Below, in pieces: positions 45,388-57,591 of a stretch of 64,000 bases of DNA. This DNA is from Choanephora cucurbitarum (taxonomy: Eukaryota > Mucoromycota > Mucoromycetes > Mucorales > Choanephoraceae): assembly GCA_025331435.1 (NCBI GenBank), contig JAIWNI010000070.1, positions 62,001 to 126,000 on the forward strand, written 5' to 3'. The translations under genes were made by a program, and so were the position numbers. Under the pieces are notes generated by a model, which saw nothing but the letters and a program-made list of their open reading frames with translations, did not search any database and had not been told where the DNA came from. Position 1 is the stretch's first letter. Every line of letters starts with the position of its first letter.

Positions 45388-46631
45388 GTTTCAGAGAGAA
45401 AAAGAATATTGGCATTAGCATCGTGTTGAAAATAGTACAGCAAATAGGAAACAACAATAGAAGAAAGAGACAGAAGTTAGGATTTGAATTGGATGTCAAG
45501 TGCTCAACACATAAGGTGACGAAGAAACGAGTTTTGCTTTGTTGTCTTTAACAATTGTCGCTTGCCATTCCTCTTTTTTTTTAAAAAAAAAAAAATAATG
45601 CTGACTGGAAAAAAAAATAGATAGGCGTCGGTTGTATAAATGCATATGTCCATAATGTATATTTATAGACATGATTTTTTTTTTCTTTGGCAATAATCCA
45701 TCCATCCATCCTTGATAAAGAAAATGAAAATAACTAGTGTCTATAGCACATCAAAATAATCGCCTCTTCTGCCTCTCTTCAGCTGTTAGCTTTGCATGAA
45801 TGTGCTGATGCTTACTCTGCAAACCATCTTGTCCTTCCGTTCAAACGATAAAGAGAAAGATCGACTTGTGAGGTAACATTCTGCTGGATTTTTTCCTCGG
45901 ACAGTGTATCAAATTTAGAATTCAGCTGCTTTCTTTCTTGGTTTTAGAGAAGTAATGGGCTCATACGGTAGCATTTCAACAAACATTTGGTCTATGTCTA
46001 TTAAATTATAGGCTGCCTAATTTCTTTTTTGTACCGATTGCATCTTCTTTTGATTGAGCAGGCTTCATTTGCTACGTACTTCAACTAGATAGGTTTGAAC
46101 ATTATTCTTTAAGAGTTATATAGATCACACCTACTTACTTTCCACTTGACACAATAATACAATGAAAAAGTCAGCACAGGCATGACGGAGACATTGAATG
46201 AGACAAAAAAAAAGTCTACTTGGGGCATATACTGACTTTGTTTAGAGGGACACAACAATATCCTCGCTAAAAAAAAAAGCTGGGTTGCCTAAAGACATTA
46301 GAAAGCGTTCAAAAAAAGGAACCCCAAGTGCATTGCGATGGTTCTTCTTATAAAGAAAAAACAAACGGATCTTTTTCTTGCTTGTATCGCATTTCAAATT
46401 GTCTAGAACAATTAAATTTAAAGGCTCGAGACATCTTGAAATGAATGTACTTTATGAGCATACTGTAAGCCAGAGATGTATTAAATGAATCAACATCAGC
46501 ATTGCCTTATAAAATTGAAATTTTACCATGACAAACACCTTATCTCTTAACAAGATAAAACTTCATGTGATGCTGAAGCTTTGTAAACTCTATATTATGA
46601 CAAAATAATTCAATTTCTGGTTTCTGCTTAA
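45388..46631. other. Intergenic upstream of RPL20
   Basis: Must include the RPL20 initiator exon and promoter. A TCCA repeat is at 45698-45711. Part of the decayed transposase may extend left from 46632, but I cannot trace it. Confidence 0.45.
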
Positions 46632-46754
46632 AAGCCAAATATAAACCTAGTTGAGCACTTTTGATGGAATCTTAAGAAAGGGGAGCGGGAGCAAAGTTGC
46701 AAGGTCTCCGACATCAAAAAATACCTAAGTAGCCTAAGAGAAAAGCTGTTGTAA
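46632..46754 (+). pseudogene. C-terminal scrap of a DDE transposase
   Basis: The plus-strand frame reads KPNINLVEHF, stop, WNLKKGEREQSCK, then VSDIKKYLSSLREKLL and a stop. It resembles the D-x-N-P-I-E-x-x-W end of Tc1/IS630-type transposases with its usual downstream basic helix. One in-frame TGA at 46662-46664. Upstream catalytic parts are not readable. Confidence 0.5.
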
Positions 46755-47442
46755 TCAACAAAGTTGAGTCAATGAGCATCTGATATGTCCTCTCATTAAC
46801 AGCATAAAGGGCAGGTGCTAAATAGTTATAGAGGGTACAGGTTATCTCCGCAAGATAACGAACTTCATGCTAACAAAGCAAGCTCTTTAGTACTACACTG
46901 CTGAAAATATATACGTTTGGAGAAAACCTTAATGTAATGAAAGTTTTCTTCTTCTGGCCATACAATTGCACTTAAAGTTATCACATTTCAAAACCCAAAA
47001 TCCGAATCAAAAATTTATGTCTACTACTAATTGAAATTTGTAACTAAAAGAGGCAGCTTCAAGCGGAGGAAAGTGTTTTCTTTTATTTGATTGTTAAGCT
47101 AGGCCGAGATTAATAGTTAACAGCCGTAAAGAACATTGCAGTTCTAGGCTGGTTCAGCAGTATCTGTGGTTTGAAAGGCCTAGTCTTTACCTCTTTTAGT
47201 ATGATGACAAGCTTTAGCTTTATTTGATACCTCCTTATACTCGATCATGGTTGGGCAACCTACATTTCATCTACAAGCGTACCAATAGAGCAGTAGACTC
47301 AAAAACTGAAATTTAAAAAAGTGTGTCCAAATGACGATGCCCTCCCTTATTGTTTGTATTGGATTCGATTTAGGAAAAAAAAAAAGAAGAAAAGCTTTGT
47401 CTCTTTAAACTCTTTTTCTCTTTTTCTTTTTCCAAGTGATTT
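46755..47442. other. Intergenic upstream of GSK3
   Basis: No gene. A pyrimidine-rich leader at 47397-47435 precedes the GSK3 ATG. Confidence 0.5.
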
Positions 47443-48917
47443 ATGTCTACTTCTCATTCAAATCACTTCAAGTTCTCCGGTAAAAGTAAAAGCAAAAGTT
47501 CACTTAATTTTTCTTGTTGATGCACCGTATTTATGCTAAAATAAACGTTCCATCTGCTGTCTTCTTTTTTATTAGTTGGTGATGCTTTCGATTCGCTTCG
47601 AACAATACGCGTACCTGCCAAAGATGGCAGAAATGGCCAAGACATTCAACTGCAATACTCACATCAAAAAGTGATTGGCAATGGTTCTTTTGGTGTTGTC
47701 TATCAAGTTAAGTTGGCTCATTCAGGAGAAGATGCTGCTATTAAGAAAGTGTTACAAGATAAGCGTTTTAAAGTAAGTCGTCTATTTTTTTTTGTTTGAT
47801 GGTATACTAAAAAAAAAGAATCAAATGACACAATAGAATCGAGAATTAGAGATTATGAGACTCATGAGCCATCCCAACGTATGCGGTATTAAAGCTTACT
47901 TTTATTCTCAAGGAGATACAAAGGTAATAGGAATAAAAGATTGGACGGAACAAATACTGATGTTAAAGGCTGGATAGAAAGATGAAGTTTACCTCAATTT
48001 AGTGATGGAATATGTACCCGAAACAGTCTATAGGGTGACTCGTCATTACACTAAAATCAAACAAGCTGTACCAATGCTGATTGTCAAGTTATACATGTAC
48101 CAGCTATTCCGTTCATTGGCTTATTCACATACACTTGGCATTTGTCATCGAGATATTAAGCCACAAAACTTACTGGTTCATCCTGTTACAGGCGTTCTTA
48201 AATTATGTGATTTTGGCTCAGCAAAGATTTTGGTGGAAGGTGGAATGAATGTAGCTTATATCTGTTCTCGCTATTATCGTGCTCCCGAACTTATCTTTGG
48301 TGCTAGCTGCTATACATGCAGTATTGATATTTGGTCAGCTGGTTGTGTCATGGGCGAGCTGTTGTTGGGACAGCCCTTATTCCCGGGTGAGAGTGGTATT
48401 GACCAACTAGTAGAGATCATTAAAGTCTTGGGTACACCTACAAAGGAACAGATCTTGACTATGAATCCCAATTATACAGATCACAAATTCCCTTCGATAA
48501 AACCTCATCCATTGTCTAAAGTGTTCCGATCAAGAACACCACCCGAGGCCATTGATCTTTTATCTCATATTCTACAGTATGATCCAAAACAACGCCCAAC
48601 CGCTAGTGAAGCTATGGTTCATCCTTTCTTTGATGAACTACGTAATCCAGAGACAAAGATGGCTACTGGTCGAGAATTGCCAGAATTGTTTAATTTCACA
48701 CAAGAGGGTAAGGAATATTTTATAAGAGCAAAAGAAAGAACAGACCAATAACAAATTCCTTCTTTTTTTTTTTGTAGAACTCTCTATTCGACCTGATTTA
48801 ATACATAAGCTTGTCCCACCTCATTATGCTGACACATTAGAAAAGACAACAGGCATTGATATCAACCAATTTACACCTATTCCACTTTCCGATCTACGCT
48901 TAAACAGTTTAGATTAG
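47443..48917 (+). CDS. Glycogen synthase kinase 3 (GSK3/shaggy)
   Basis: CMGC-family Ser/Thr kinase. ATG 47443 opens a small first exon ([12 protein letters not shown]). It splices to [18 protein letters not shown], then the kinase: [108 protein letters not shown] and [12 protein letters not shown]. The activation-loop Tyr in [12 protein letters not shown] is kept. A last exon adds [20 protein letters not shown] and ends at 48917. Typical length for the family (about 395 aa). Confidence 0.95.
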
Positions 48918-50700
48918 AAGAAATACAAGAAAAAAGCGGTTTATAAGTGTTGTTTTCTTTTTTCTTACCTTTGAGAATGTAGGACTTTTACCTATTTTGT
49001 AGTTAGCAGTTGAATAGAAGAGAGCCTCGACAAGAAATAAGTTAGTGTTAGCTTTAATACTTGTACTTTACAAACATTTAAGCTTTTCTTTTTATCCAAC
49101 CTATAGCTTTGATTAAACAAAACTGATTTCACTTCTTTTTCTTTTCTCAAGACGATGTAGTTATATACATCAAAGTGTTGTCTGGTAGTAATCTTAGTTG
49201 AAACATATATTCATTCTGGGCATAAGAAGAGCTCATATTCTATTCAACCACAAGATCTATGTCTTGAATAATTTAGCATATAAAAAAAAGCGTGCTAAAA
49301 CTCCTGCTGGATTAGTTTTTAGACCCACAGCTATCTAACTTCTTTTCCTATATCATCTTCATCGGTATCCTTCATTTGTCATCATGTGATATAAGAGAAA
49401 GAAAAGAAACTCCATAGCTGATTCCAAAGCATGTCTTTCTGGTATACAATATAAACCGATTTTGCCATTGAATCTTTAGGATAAAGCATCTACGCAGATA
49501 TTGGTTGCTTGGAGTGTGGCGGGAATTTAGGCTAAAAGGCGTATTTTAGCTTATGACAGCTGAATGGATGTAAAATTATAGACAACATATTGAACATTTA
49601 TTTTTGTAACTAATGTCTCTAGACTATTGACACTATCAACTCATCATTGCTTCGGTAATGGCTCTTTCTTTCTCTCTTTTTTTTCTTAACAAAAAGCGGT
49701 TTGCCTTTTGTATTCGGACTGGCTTTTTTTCTATATCTAAAACTTTTTTCACGTTGGTTTCTAGTATTTTTTGAGCATCAGCCTATCACTACAATATCTC
49801 GAGCAAATCGTTTCTTATACAAAGGTAACATACAGAGATGGAATAGAAGATCGTAGAGATAAAATTGAGAGAGCTTATACATTCGCAATTCCAGAATGCC
49901 TATTGTGGTGAAACATTATTTGCGTCACCGACAAGTTGTCAAAAGGTAAAACACCAAATAATCATAAACTATCTGTAAACTAACGTTAAATTTAGAACAA
50001 GGGGGAAATAAAGATACTTCAACGTACTAGGCCAAAGGTTTCAGATGTGGTATAATAATACATAAATACCGTTAACTACCTCGAGAAGAGCTCATATTCT
50101 TGTTTAAAATAGAACAAAACATACCTTCAAATAACCTGTGGTGTATGTAGGCTTCCTAATTTAGTCATTTTTCCAAATAACACACGCTAGGAATCTCCCA
50201 AATTAGCTTTGAACCAAAGAGAATTTTGAATGACTTTTCTTTTTTAGAATTTGAATCTCAACTCCCGTGGTTAAAGAGAGACATTCATTTCATACAAAGA
50301 TGTCGCATAGATCAGTATAAAAGATAGACAGAAAAAAGGGTACAGACATAAATGCATCAAAAAAAAATGTAGAGCTAAATGAATGTCAAACATCAGATAA
50401 ACGTTTTCTTTCTCACGCTGTTCTTTTTGACATCTCTACTCCACCCTTTGTTACACAGAATTATGGCCAATCATGTAGACTTCGATCGACCCTTCTTGGA
50501 AAATTTTTTTCGGGACCCTATAAATTGACTCCACCTTGCGCACATAATAAGGCTCTTTTTCTCTTCTTCTTTTTCTTTTTTTCTATCCAAGATTCAGTTC
50601 CTAAAGTCTAAAGAGCTTTCTTGTTACTTTCAGGGTTTTAATTTCGGCTAAAACTTCATCTCCTCTCCCTTCTCTCCCTTGGCATTTGCATCTGAACAAC
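48918..50700. other. Intergenic, GSK3 to nucleoside transporter
   Basis: About 1.8 kb without a supported gene. The last 240 bp hold the transporter promoter elements listed separately. Confidence 0.5.
50467..50524 (+). promoter_or_regulatory. CCAAT box and TATA box of the nucleoside transporter gene
   Basis: GGCCAATCA (CCAAT at 50467-50471) matches the NF-Y consensus and lies about 50 bp before TATAAA at 50519-50524. A pyrimidine-rich stretch follows (50549-50590), then the ATG at 50701. Classical core promoter order; occupancy is not shown. Confidence 0.5.
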
Positions 50701-52585
50701 ATGTCCTTACACAAAGAAAAAATGGACCAACAGGACGCTATGGCTTATCGCACGCAATCTAATCTGACAGATGTCATGGAGCCTTATTCCGATGTCAAAA
50801 ACAAGAATGAGAAGGCCTCGTCAACTGCAATTGACATGTCCAGTTCTATCAGCGAACACGAGTCAAGCACTATTGATCGAGAAGAGATTGAAAAGAACGA
50901 TACCTGGCTCAGTTTGTTCTACAAGCGACACAGGCCATGGTTCCAGTAAGTGAAGCCAACAATAAGAATAAATCGTTTGAGTTACACAAACACTAATACC
51001 TTTTTATAGTGTTGCCTTTTTTCTTATTGTCACTGGTTTTTTAGCAGCTGCCTATGCCCTTCAAGTGCCTAAGGGTTATAACCAAGAAAACCTAATTTTA
51101 GGTCTCGTGTATGCGTTTATTGTCCTCAAGCTTGCCTTCAAATATATCCCTACTACTCCCATAACTTCAGGTTGGTCTTTCTGTATTGGAAAAGCTAGTC
51201 AGGCCATTGAGCATATCCCTAAAAACTTCCGCTCTCTTGGTTATGGTGTTTTTGTTTTTGCTGTCATTGTGATAACTGTATTTGTCTTACCCGAAAAGCC
51301 TGAATCTACGCGTCTCCAGAGATTGATTGCTCTTTTTGGTATGTTTGTCTTCTTTGGCTGTCTCTATATCACTTCAAGAAATCGTAAGATTATCAACTGG
51401 AATACAGTGCTTACTGGTATTTTGATGCAGTTCATCTTGGCTTTGTTCGTTTTCCGCTGTACCGTTGGTCATGACATTTTCCAATGGGCCTCCACTTTTG
51501 CTCAAGGTTATCTCGAAAAAGCCACCCATGGTACCTCTTTTGTCTTTGGCGATAATGTAGCCAACTCAGGTGTCTTTGCTGTCACTGTATTCCCCTCGCT
51601 TATCTTCTTTGCTGCAACTGTTCAGGTCTTGTATTACTTTGGTGCTCTTCAATGGTTGTTGAAGAAGTGTGCTAAATTCTTCATGTCGTTCTTGAAGGTA
51701 TCTGGTGCTGAATCAATTGTTGCTGTTGCCTCTCCCTTCTTGGGCCAAGGTGAAAACGCTTTGTTGATCAAGCCCTTCTTACCATACTTGACTAACTCCG
51801 AAATGCATCAAGTCATGGCTTCCGGTTTTGCCACTATCTCTGGCTCAGTCTTGTATGGTTATATTGCCATGGGTGTTTCTGGACAAGCTCTCTTGACTTC
51901 ATGTATCATGTCTATTCCTTGCTCAATTGCTGTGTCTAAGATTCGTATGCCTGAAGACGATGTGCCAATTACTGCACGCGAAGTTCGTGTTCCACCTAGT
52001 GATGAAAAGCCTGCTAATGTACTTCATGCTGCTGGCTCAGGTGCCGCTACTGGTATGAACATTGCCTTATTGATGTGTGCCAATTTGATCGCTCTTTTGG
52101 CTCTGTTGTATGCTATCAATGCAGGCTTAACATGGCTTGGTAACTTCCTGACTATTCAAGAGTTAACTCTTCAATTGATTACTGGTTACGTCTTTGTCCC
52201 TGTAAGTAATTGAAATTTGATTCAAATTCTAGAGAACCAACCAATTTATCGTTTCTTTTAGGTTGCATGGTTAATCGGTGTAGATAACAAGGATGTTGTT
52301 GTTGTAGGTCAATTGTTGGCTACTAAGATCTGGGCCAACGAATTCGTAGCCTATGAAAGCCTTGCCTCCGTATACAAAGATGTTCTGTCTGACCGTTCTT
52401 ACATCATCACGACTTATGCACTTTGTGGTTTTGCTAACTTGGGTAGTATCGGTATGCAAATTGGTGTTTTGAGTACTATGGCACCTAAGCGTAATGGTGA
52501 CATTGCTCGATTGGCTGTTTCTGCCATGATTTGCGGTGCTTTTAGTACATGGATTTCAGCTGCGATTGCTGGTATGCTTATTTAG
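50701..52585 (+). CDS. Concentrative nucleoside transporter (CNT/SLC28 family)
   Basis: Imports nucleosides with H+ or Na+. ATG 50701 (MSLHKEKMDQQDAMAYRTQS). The cytosolic N-terminus is polar, about 80 aa. After an intron at 50949-51009 the membrane domain runs from VAFFLIVTGFLAAAYALQVP. Family signatures: FVFGDNVANSGVFAVTVFPS, GAESIVAVASPFLGQGENAL, LIKPFLPYLTNSEMHQVMAS, GFATISGSVLYGYIAMGVSG, AWLIGVDNKDVVVVGQLLAT, KIWANEFVAYESLA and FANLGSIGMQIG. A second intron lies at 52203-52261. Stop 52583-52585. Gene codons are GC-richer than the flanks, suggesting good expression. Substrate range cannot be told. Confidence 0.95.
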
Positions 52586-54514
52586 ACACTATACATAAAC
52601 CATAACTTGTATATAGGGAACTGTTATTCCTTTTAATTCTGTTGAAGCATGCAACATGCAACATTTCTTTCCTCTCCCTTTTTTTTTTTGTTTCCAAAAG
52701 AAAATGTTTGCTCTGTAAATATAAGATGAAGTTTTGAATGCTTATTGTTTGAATATTGGAAGCATTTGATTTTTTATGGTCTGAAGCTCTAAGAAATTTC
52801 AGCATTTCGAGCTTGAAGAATACGTGTCCGCTTCAAGATCATCGCTTAGTAGTGCACACATTTATGTTGTCTTTCTTATTTGTCCACAATGCTTAAGATC
52901 GCCAACTTTTCTGACATAACATTTGACCATTCTGTCAAATATGAATTTACATAGCACTATAACTTAGCAAATAAGTCGCTGATTCATTTCTCTGAGTTGT
53001 CAGCTTTAGCAGCAAGAAGAGACTTAAGCTCCTTGAGGTTAGGGAATCGCTCTGAAGGATAGACTGTATTCGTGTTCATTGCGACAATAGTTTAGATTAT
53101 GTAACTCGGATGAATACTTTTGACCCTTTCACTTCAAGTAAATAAATCTAGAGACGTTACTCAAAATTTGAATGTAGATCTTCCTTTATATTTTGAAAAA
53201 GCAAAACAAAGCCAAAGGACTTCTTTGTTCTGATGAACACCTATCTGTGGTTGACAATAAGAACATTCTAATTCAAGCTTTTTCAAAGGATCTTTTTAGG
53301 CTTGTGCACCGTTTTAATAGTGAGAACTAGTGTTGGAAATCACCTATTACACACTCTTGATGCTAAATGTATTTCTTGTCACAATATCTTATACTAGACA
53401 CGATAAGTAAAAGAAAAGATCAAAAAGTATGACATAAAAGATTTCAGATTGGTCAGAGTATTGATTACTACTTCCACTGATGGCTACCAGCTTAATACCT
53501 GTTCTATGAACATGTTCCTTGTTCTCTTTTGTGCCATCGCACATGCAATGATGACGATTTTTCTCTCTTAACAAGCCAAAATTTAGTGCGCAGAACCAAG
53601 AAGAAAGGGTAAGAACAAAATGACACTATTGCATACCCAGAAAGAATTGTAGAAGGAATATTTCAGCGTCTGACCAAACAAGCAGTTGACCATTGTTAAC
53701 CACTGCCATTGTGTAGATCAATCAAGCTTGTTATAATGTATCAATCAAAGCATTCCCTTCGTCTTGTAAATCAGTATGTATCGGATTGCTTTTCATGTGG
53801 TTACTTTTGTTGTTTTCGTAGAGATGTTCTCATCATCAGGTTAAACACTCAATATTAATCATTCATGCAGAGGAGTAATTATTGACAGAAACCAGAAACG
53901 CGTTTGATTGATCAGCTACTGTTATAAATCGATTAGTGTTCTATTTATAGACAATGAAGACTAGTTTAACTAAAGGTATATAAAGTTAAGTAGTCAGTCT
54001 GATCATACTTAACCTCTTTATTACTCTTTTTTCGGATGGACTTTGTCCGGTGATTAGAAACAATTTTATCTGTGCACAAAGTGAAACAAAAAGAGCAAAA
54101 GCTTGTATTACACGTTAGAACAATCATGCAGGCTGCTTGCTATTTACGGAATAAGATTTGGAGGGTAGAATCATCAACAACTAGCAAAATTTGGAAATAG
54201 CACAACAGTATGGGATTGTTTGTTCTAAGCATTTTATGACTAAGACGTAAATGTATACGCAACTACAAGAGTTTACTGATTTCATTTTTTAGAAGGAAAA
54301 CGCTGTTGAACTTAAAATTTTGATTTTGAGCATGAATTCTTTGATCTTGTACCAGTTGTACAGAAAAGTTCTTTACACAACTTCAAAAGCTGCCACATTA
54401 GCTTCAGGTAGTGGCCGTTCTACTCCTCAATAAAAATGGCGTGAATGGTTTTTTCTTTGATATCTACGTGATGTGTCGGAAATGTAAAGAGAGACAAGGA
54501 TCGACGTCATATTG
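52586..54514. other. Intergenic, transporter to NF-YA
   Basis: No gene supported apart from one possible small frame on the minus strand at 52984-53079, a 31-codon frame starting MNTNTVYPSERFPNLKELKS. That frame looks protein-like but is too short to judge; it could be a relic. The rest is AT-rich. Confidence 0.4.
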
Positions 54515-54621
54515 ATTGGTCTTTCTAATCAAATTGTCACACCCTAGTAAGAGCCAATCCTTTTATTCTCTTTTCGTCTTTTCCTCTCGCTTTTAATAAT
54601 TCACGCTACACACATCATTGG
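54515..54621. promoter_or_regulatory. Three CCAAT boxes before NF-YA
   Basis: ATTGG at 54515-54519 (GACCAATCA on the minus strand), CCAAT at 54554-54558, and ATTGG at 54617-54621 (AACCAATGA on the minus strand). The first and third fit the full NF-Y consensus RRCCAATSR. All lie within 117 bp upstream of the NF-YA ATG, the last being only 11 bp before it. Confidence 0.5.
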
Positions 54622-54631
54622 TTAATAATAA

Positions 54632-55368
54632 ATGACAGACACAACACAACAGCCAACGCATCACTTAATTCATCCTCAAGAAGTCTATAACCAGCCCGGA
54701 TATTCGGTCAATGTACATCAACAACAACAGGTCGATCCTACTCGTCCACATCCTCTTTACCAGCCACAAGCACCACCAACTCAACCTCCTTATTCAATGG
54801 TATTAAAAATGTTGTCTATTTGGTCTAATGTAACATCTAACACTCTCTGTTTTCTAAATTGCAGTCATCTATTCCGCATTCATCTCCTCCGCCCCCTTCT
54901 TCTTCTACTCATCATCAATTAAGCTACCGTACAGTTGAGCAACCTATTCATGCAATTTCAGTATCAGTTGCTGATCCCGCAAGTCAAATAGACGAACCAC
55001 TTTATGTCAACGCTAAGCAATATCATCGTATCTTGAAAAGAAGGGCAGCTAGAGCAAGACTAGAAGAACTGAACAAGCTATCGAAAGCCAGGAAGCCTTA
55101 TCTTCATGAGAGCCGACATAAGCATGCAATGCGTCGACCTCGGGGCCCTGGAGGCCGATTTCTAAGTAAACGAAGCAATACATATCATGGCTTATCGCAT
55201 TAATACATCTTTCTTATAGCTGCCAAAGAAGTAGAAGAACTAGAACGTACAGGCAAACTGCCCACGCATACATCGGACGAAGAAAATGATGGTCATTCGC
55301 ATGAGGCAAATACATTCTCACATTCGGTAAATTCAAACAATGTGCAATACAACAAGCCTGTTTTTTAA
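54632..55368 (+). CDS. NF-Y/CBF transcription factor subunit A (HAP2-like)
   Basis: DNA-contacting subunit of the trimeric CCAAT-binding factor. ATG 54632; the N-terminus is rich in Gln, Pro and His. After an intron (54800 to about 54864) comes the conserved block: [20 protein letters not shown] (NF-YB/NF-YC binding helix), the linker [16 protein letters not shown], then [20 protein letters not shown] (CCAAT contact). A donor at 55164 (GTAAAC) and acceptor before CTGCCAAAG near 55220 restore the consensus GGRFLTA and add a tail ending VQYNKPVF, stop 55366-55368. Read without that splice, the frame ends at 55203 and loses the LTA motif. Confidence 0.93.
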
Positions 55369-56348
55369 GAGAAGAAAGAACGGGCTGGTTATTGTATTTT
55401 ATTATACAGTTAGTTTTTTTAAGAGCATATGATGTCCAAATGATAAATGAAGAGGACTTCCATAATAAATCATAGAGAAATCATGTATTGATTAATCATG
55501 TTCCCTTTTTTCTTAGAGAAAAAAAAGGGGAGAATGAAGTCTACACAGTAAGCCTTAACAATTGAAAGTATTAAGATTCGCATTTATGCGACAAAGAACA
55601 CTACTTTTAACTCTGACAATAAGCACATTTAGCTGAAGATAACTGTATATCACAGGTGTTGTGTAACTAACCTAAAAAACAATAGATTAGGATAAAAGTT
55701 ATCTAAGAAAGCTTTTTTTTTTTAATAAAAAGGGTAAAAGAGACCAAGTAACACAATGAAAATCCATTCAACAAAATCTGACCTTTCTTTCTTTTTTTTG
55801 GTTGTACAAAGGAAAAACATGAATTGCTATGAACGCATAGTCTCTTTGTTTGTAATTCTAAATCTATAAGTTAAGATGAAATGAAGTCGATATGATCAGT
55901 ATATAAAAAGAAGATTTTAAGTTTGGTCTCATTCATTTTGCATAAGTTGTCGAAAAGCTACTGAATATTGTTGTATTTCAAATGCTGCAGCTAATTTAGA
56001 CTATGTACCTCTCTAAATGTATCACTAGAGCCCAGACCGAACAGAAAAAGTCTGATTGGATGTAGTGCAAAAAGGAAGAGAAATGTATATATTAAGAAGG
56101 GTGCTTGAGATATCTTTTAGTGAAGAGGGGGAAATGTCTTCAGTAAAATCTAGAAAAGTTATAGAAATCAGCTCTCATTTTTTTTTCTTCTTCTAGCTCA
56201 ATAACTTGATTTGTAGTTTTGTTGTTCTGAGTAAAAGAGAACCAAATAGACTTCAACCACTCGGAATCTCTTTATTAGGAATATTTGATCAGATGCCAAG
56301 CATCTACTTTCAAACTTTCTTTTTCTTCATGATTACCGAAGAAGATGT
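55369..56348. other. Convergent intergenic region
   Basis: 3' flanks of NF-YA and of the minus-strand unknown gene. No gene. AATAAA occurs at 55461-55466. Confidence 0.5.
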
Positions 56349-57591
56349 CTATACATTTTGAAACAACCGTATTTCCATTGTTACAATCTTCTTGGGATTG
56401 AGCTCAGTAGCATAATAGCATTTCATATAGAATGGCGCAACTAACACTGGTATAATTCCTCCTGCAATTCGCTTATCAAACAACTGGAAGTTACATCCAA
56501 TGCCTCTGGGATGATTGAATTGTTGAATATATTTCATGATGATCTTTTGATTTGTTTGCTGAAAAGCGCACCATTCTTGGCTATCGTCTGCTGAGGCTGG
56601 AAGTTGAAAGGCCCAAACACCTTTTTCTAGTAATGTTGGATCTATCAAATGAAGAGTGGGTCCAGAACTAGTCGAGCTATTATCTGGTGTTAGAGCAGGT
56701 GTAGGAGGTACACTACTGTTGTTTGGTTGTGAAGTTGTCAGAAAGTAATCAGGTGTGTTTTTCTTGCTAAAAAATTTAAAAAGCCAGCTTTTCTTTTTCT
56801 TGCTATGTTGCACGACCGCCACATTGTTTTCTTTTGAGGTTACTTGGTCATCGGTAGTACATGGAGGATTATCATCTAAGGCGAGTGAACTAATGAGATT
56901 CGGAAGATCCGTAGATGGAGATTTGCTGTCAGCTTTAATATCTTCTTCCTCTAGATCAACATATTTGCTTCGCTGTACATTGATTATTGCATTCTCAGCT
57001 GCCAGCCTTTCAAGCTCATTCATCGGTTCTCCGTCAACTTCCATACGCCAACTATCATCACCAGCATATTGAGATGATTGGGAATTATGTGCTGGCCTAT
57101 TTTGATAATGAACCTCTTCCGGATAAGTGCTGTATAACTACATTAATTAAAGAAAAAAAAAGCGAGTGTATGAGTGTGAGGAGTGGATTGAATAAAATCT
57201 GTCTAGAAAAACCTATCATGTCTTTCTATATCGAATGTGCGTAGCTTACAGGTTCACCGTTTGAATAACTTGAATTCAGGCTTTCTCCTGACCTTGACGT
57301 ATACAGCTTGCTTTTCCTTCGCTGGTGTTCTTTATGATAATAGTCATAATCCTGCTCTTCTCGGTCTCTTTGTAGTTGATAAACATAAGCTTCATATATA
57401 GCCTGTATTGCTTCAGGATCTATTGGCTGCGAACGGTAATGTGTTTGATTATACAATTGCGGTTGAAACGGAGGTGGAAGCTGTGGTCGATCCGATGCAG
57501 GTGGTAAGCGAGGAGGAAGATTCTGAAAGGATGATGGATATTGATGTTCTTGCTGATAATATGGATATCGAGCATAGGGATAATATGCCAT
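56349..57591 (-). CDS. Unknown protein, Tyr/Pro-rich N-terminus and compact C-terminal domain
   Basis: Two exons: 57591 to about 57250 (MAYYPYARYPYYQQEHQYPS to SYSNGEP) and about 57138-56349. Acceptor choice (TTATACAGC start) keeps frame into LYSTYPEEVHYQNRP. About 376 aa. The middle is acidic, then Lys-rich (KKKKSWLFKFFSKK), then Ser/Thr/Pro-rich. The last about 90 residues look folded: LEKGVWAFQLPASADDSQEW, then CAFQQTNQKIIMKYIQQF, GCNFQLFDKRIAGGIIPVLV, and EIRLFQNV. The W-x-F, E-W, and N-Q-x-I spacing recalls a WWE-type fold, but this is a weak inference. No function assigned. Confidence 0.7.
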
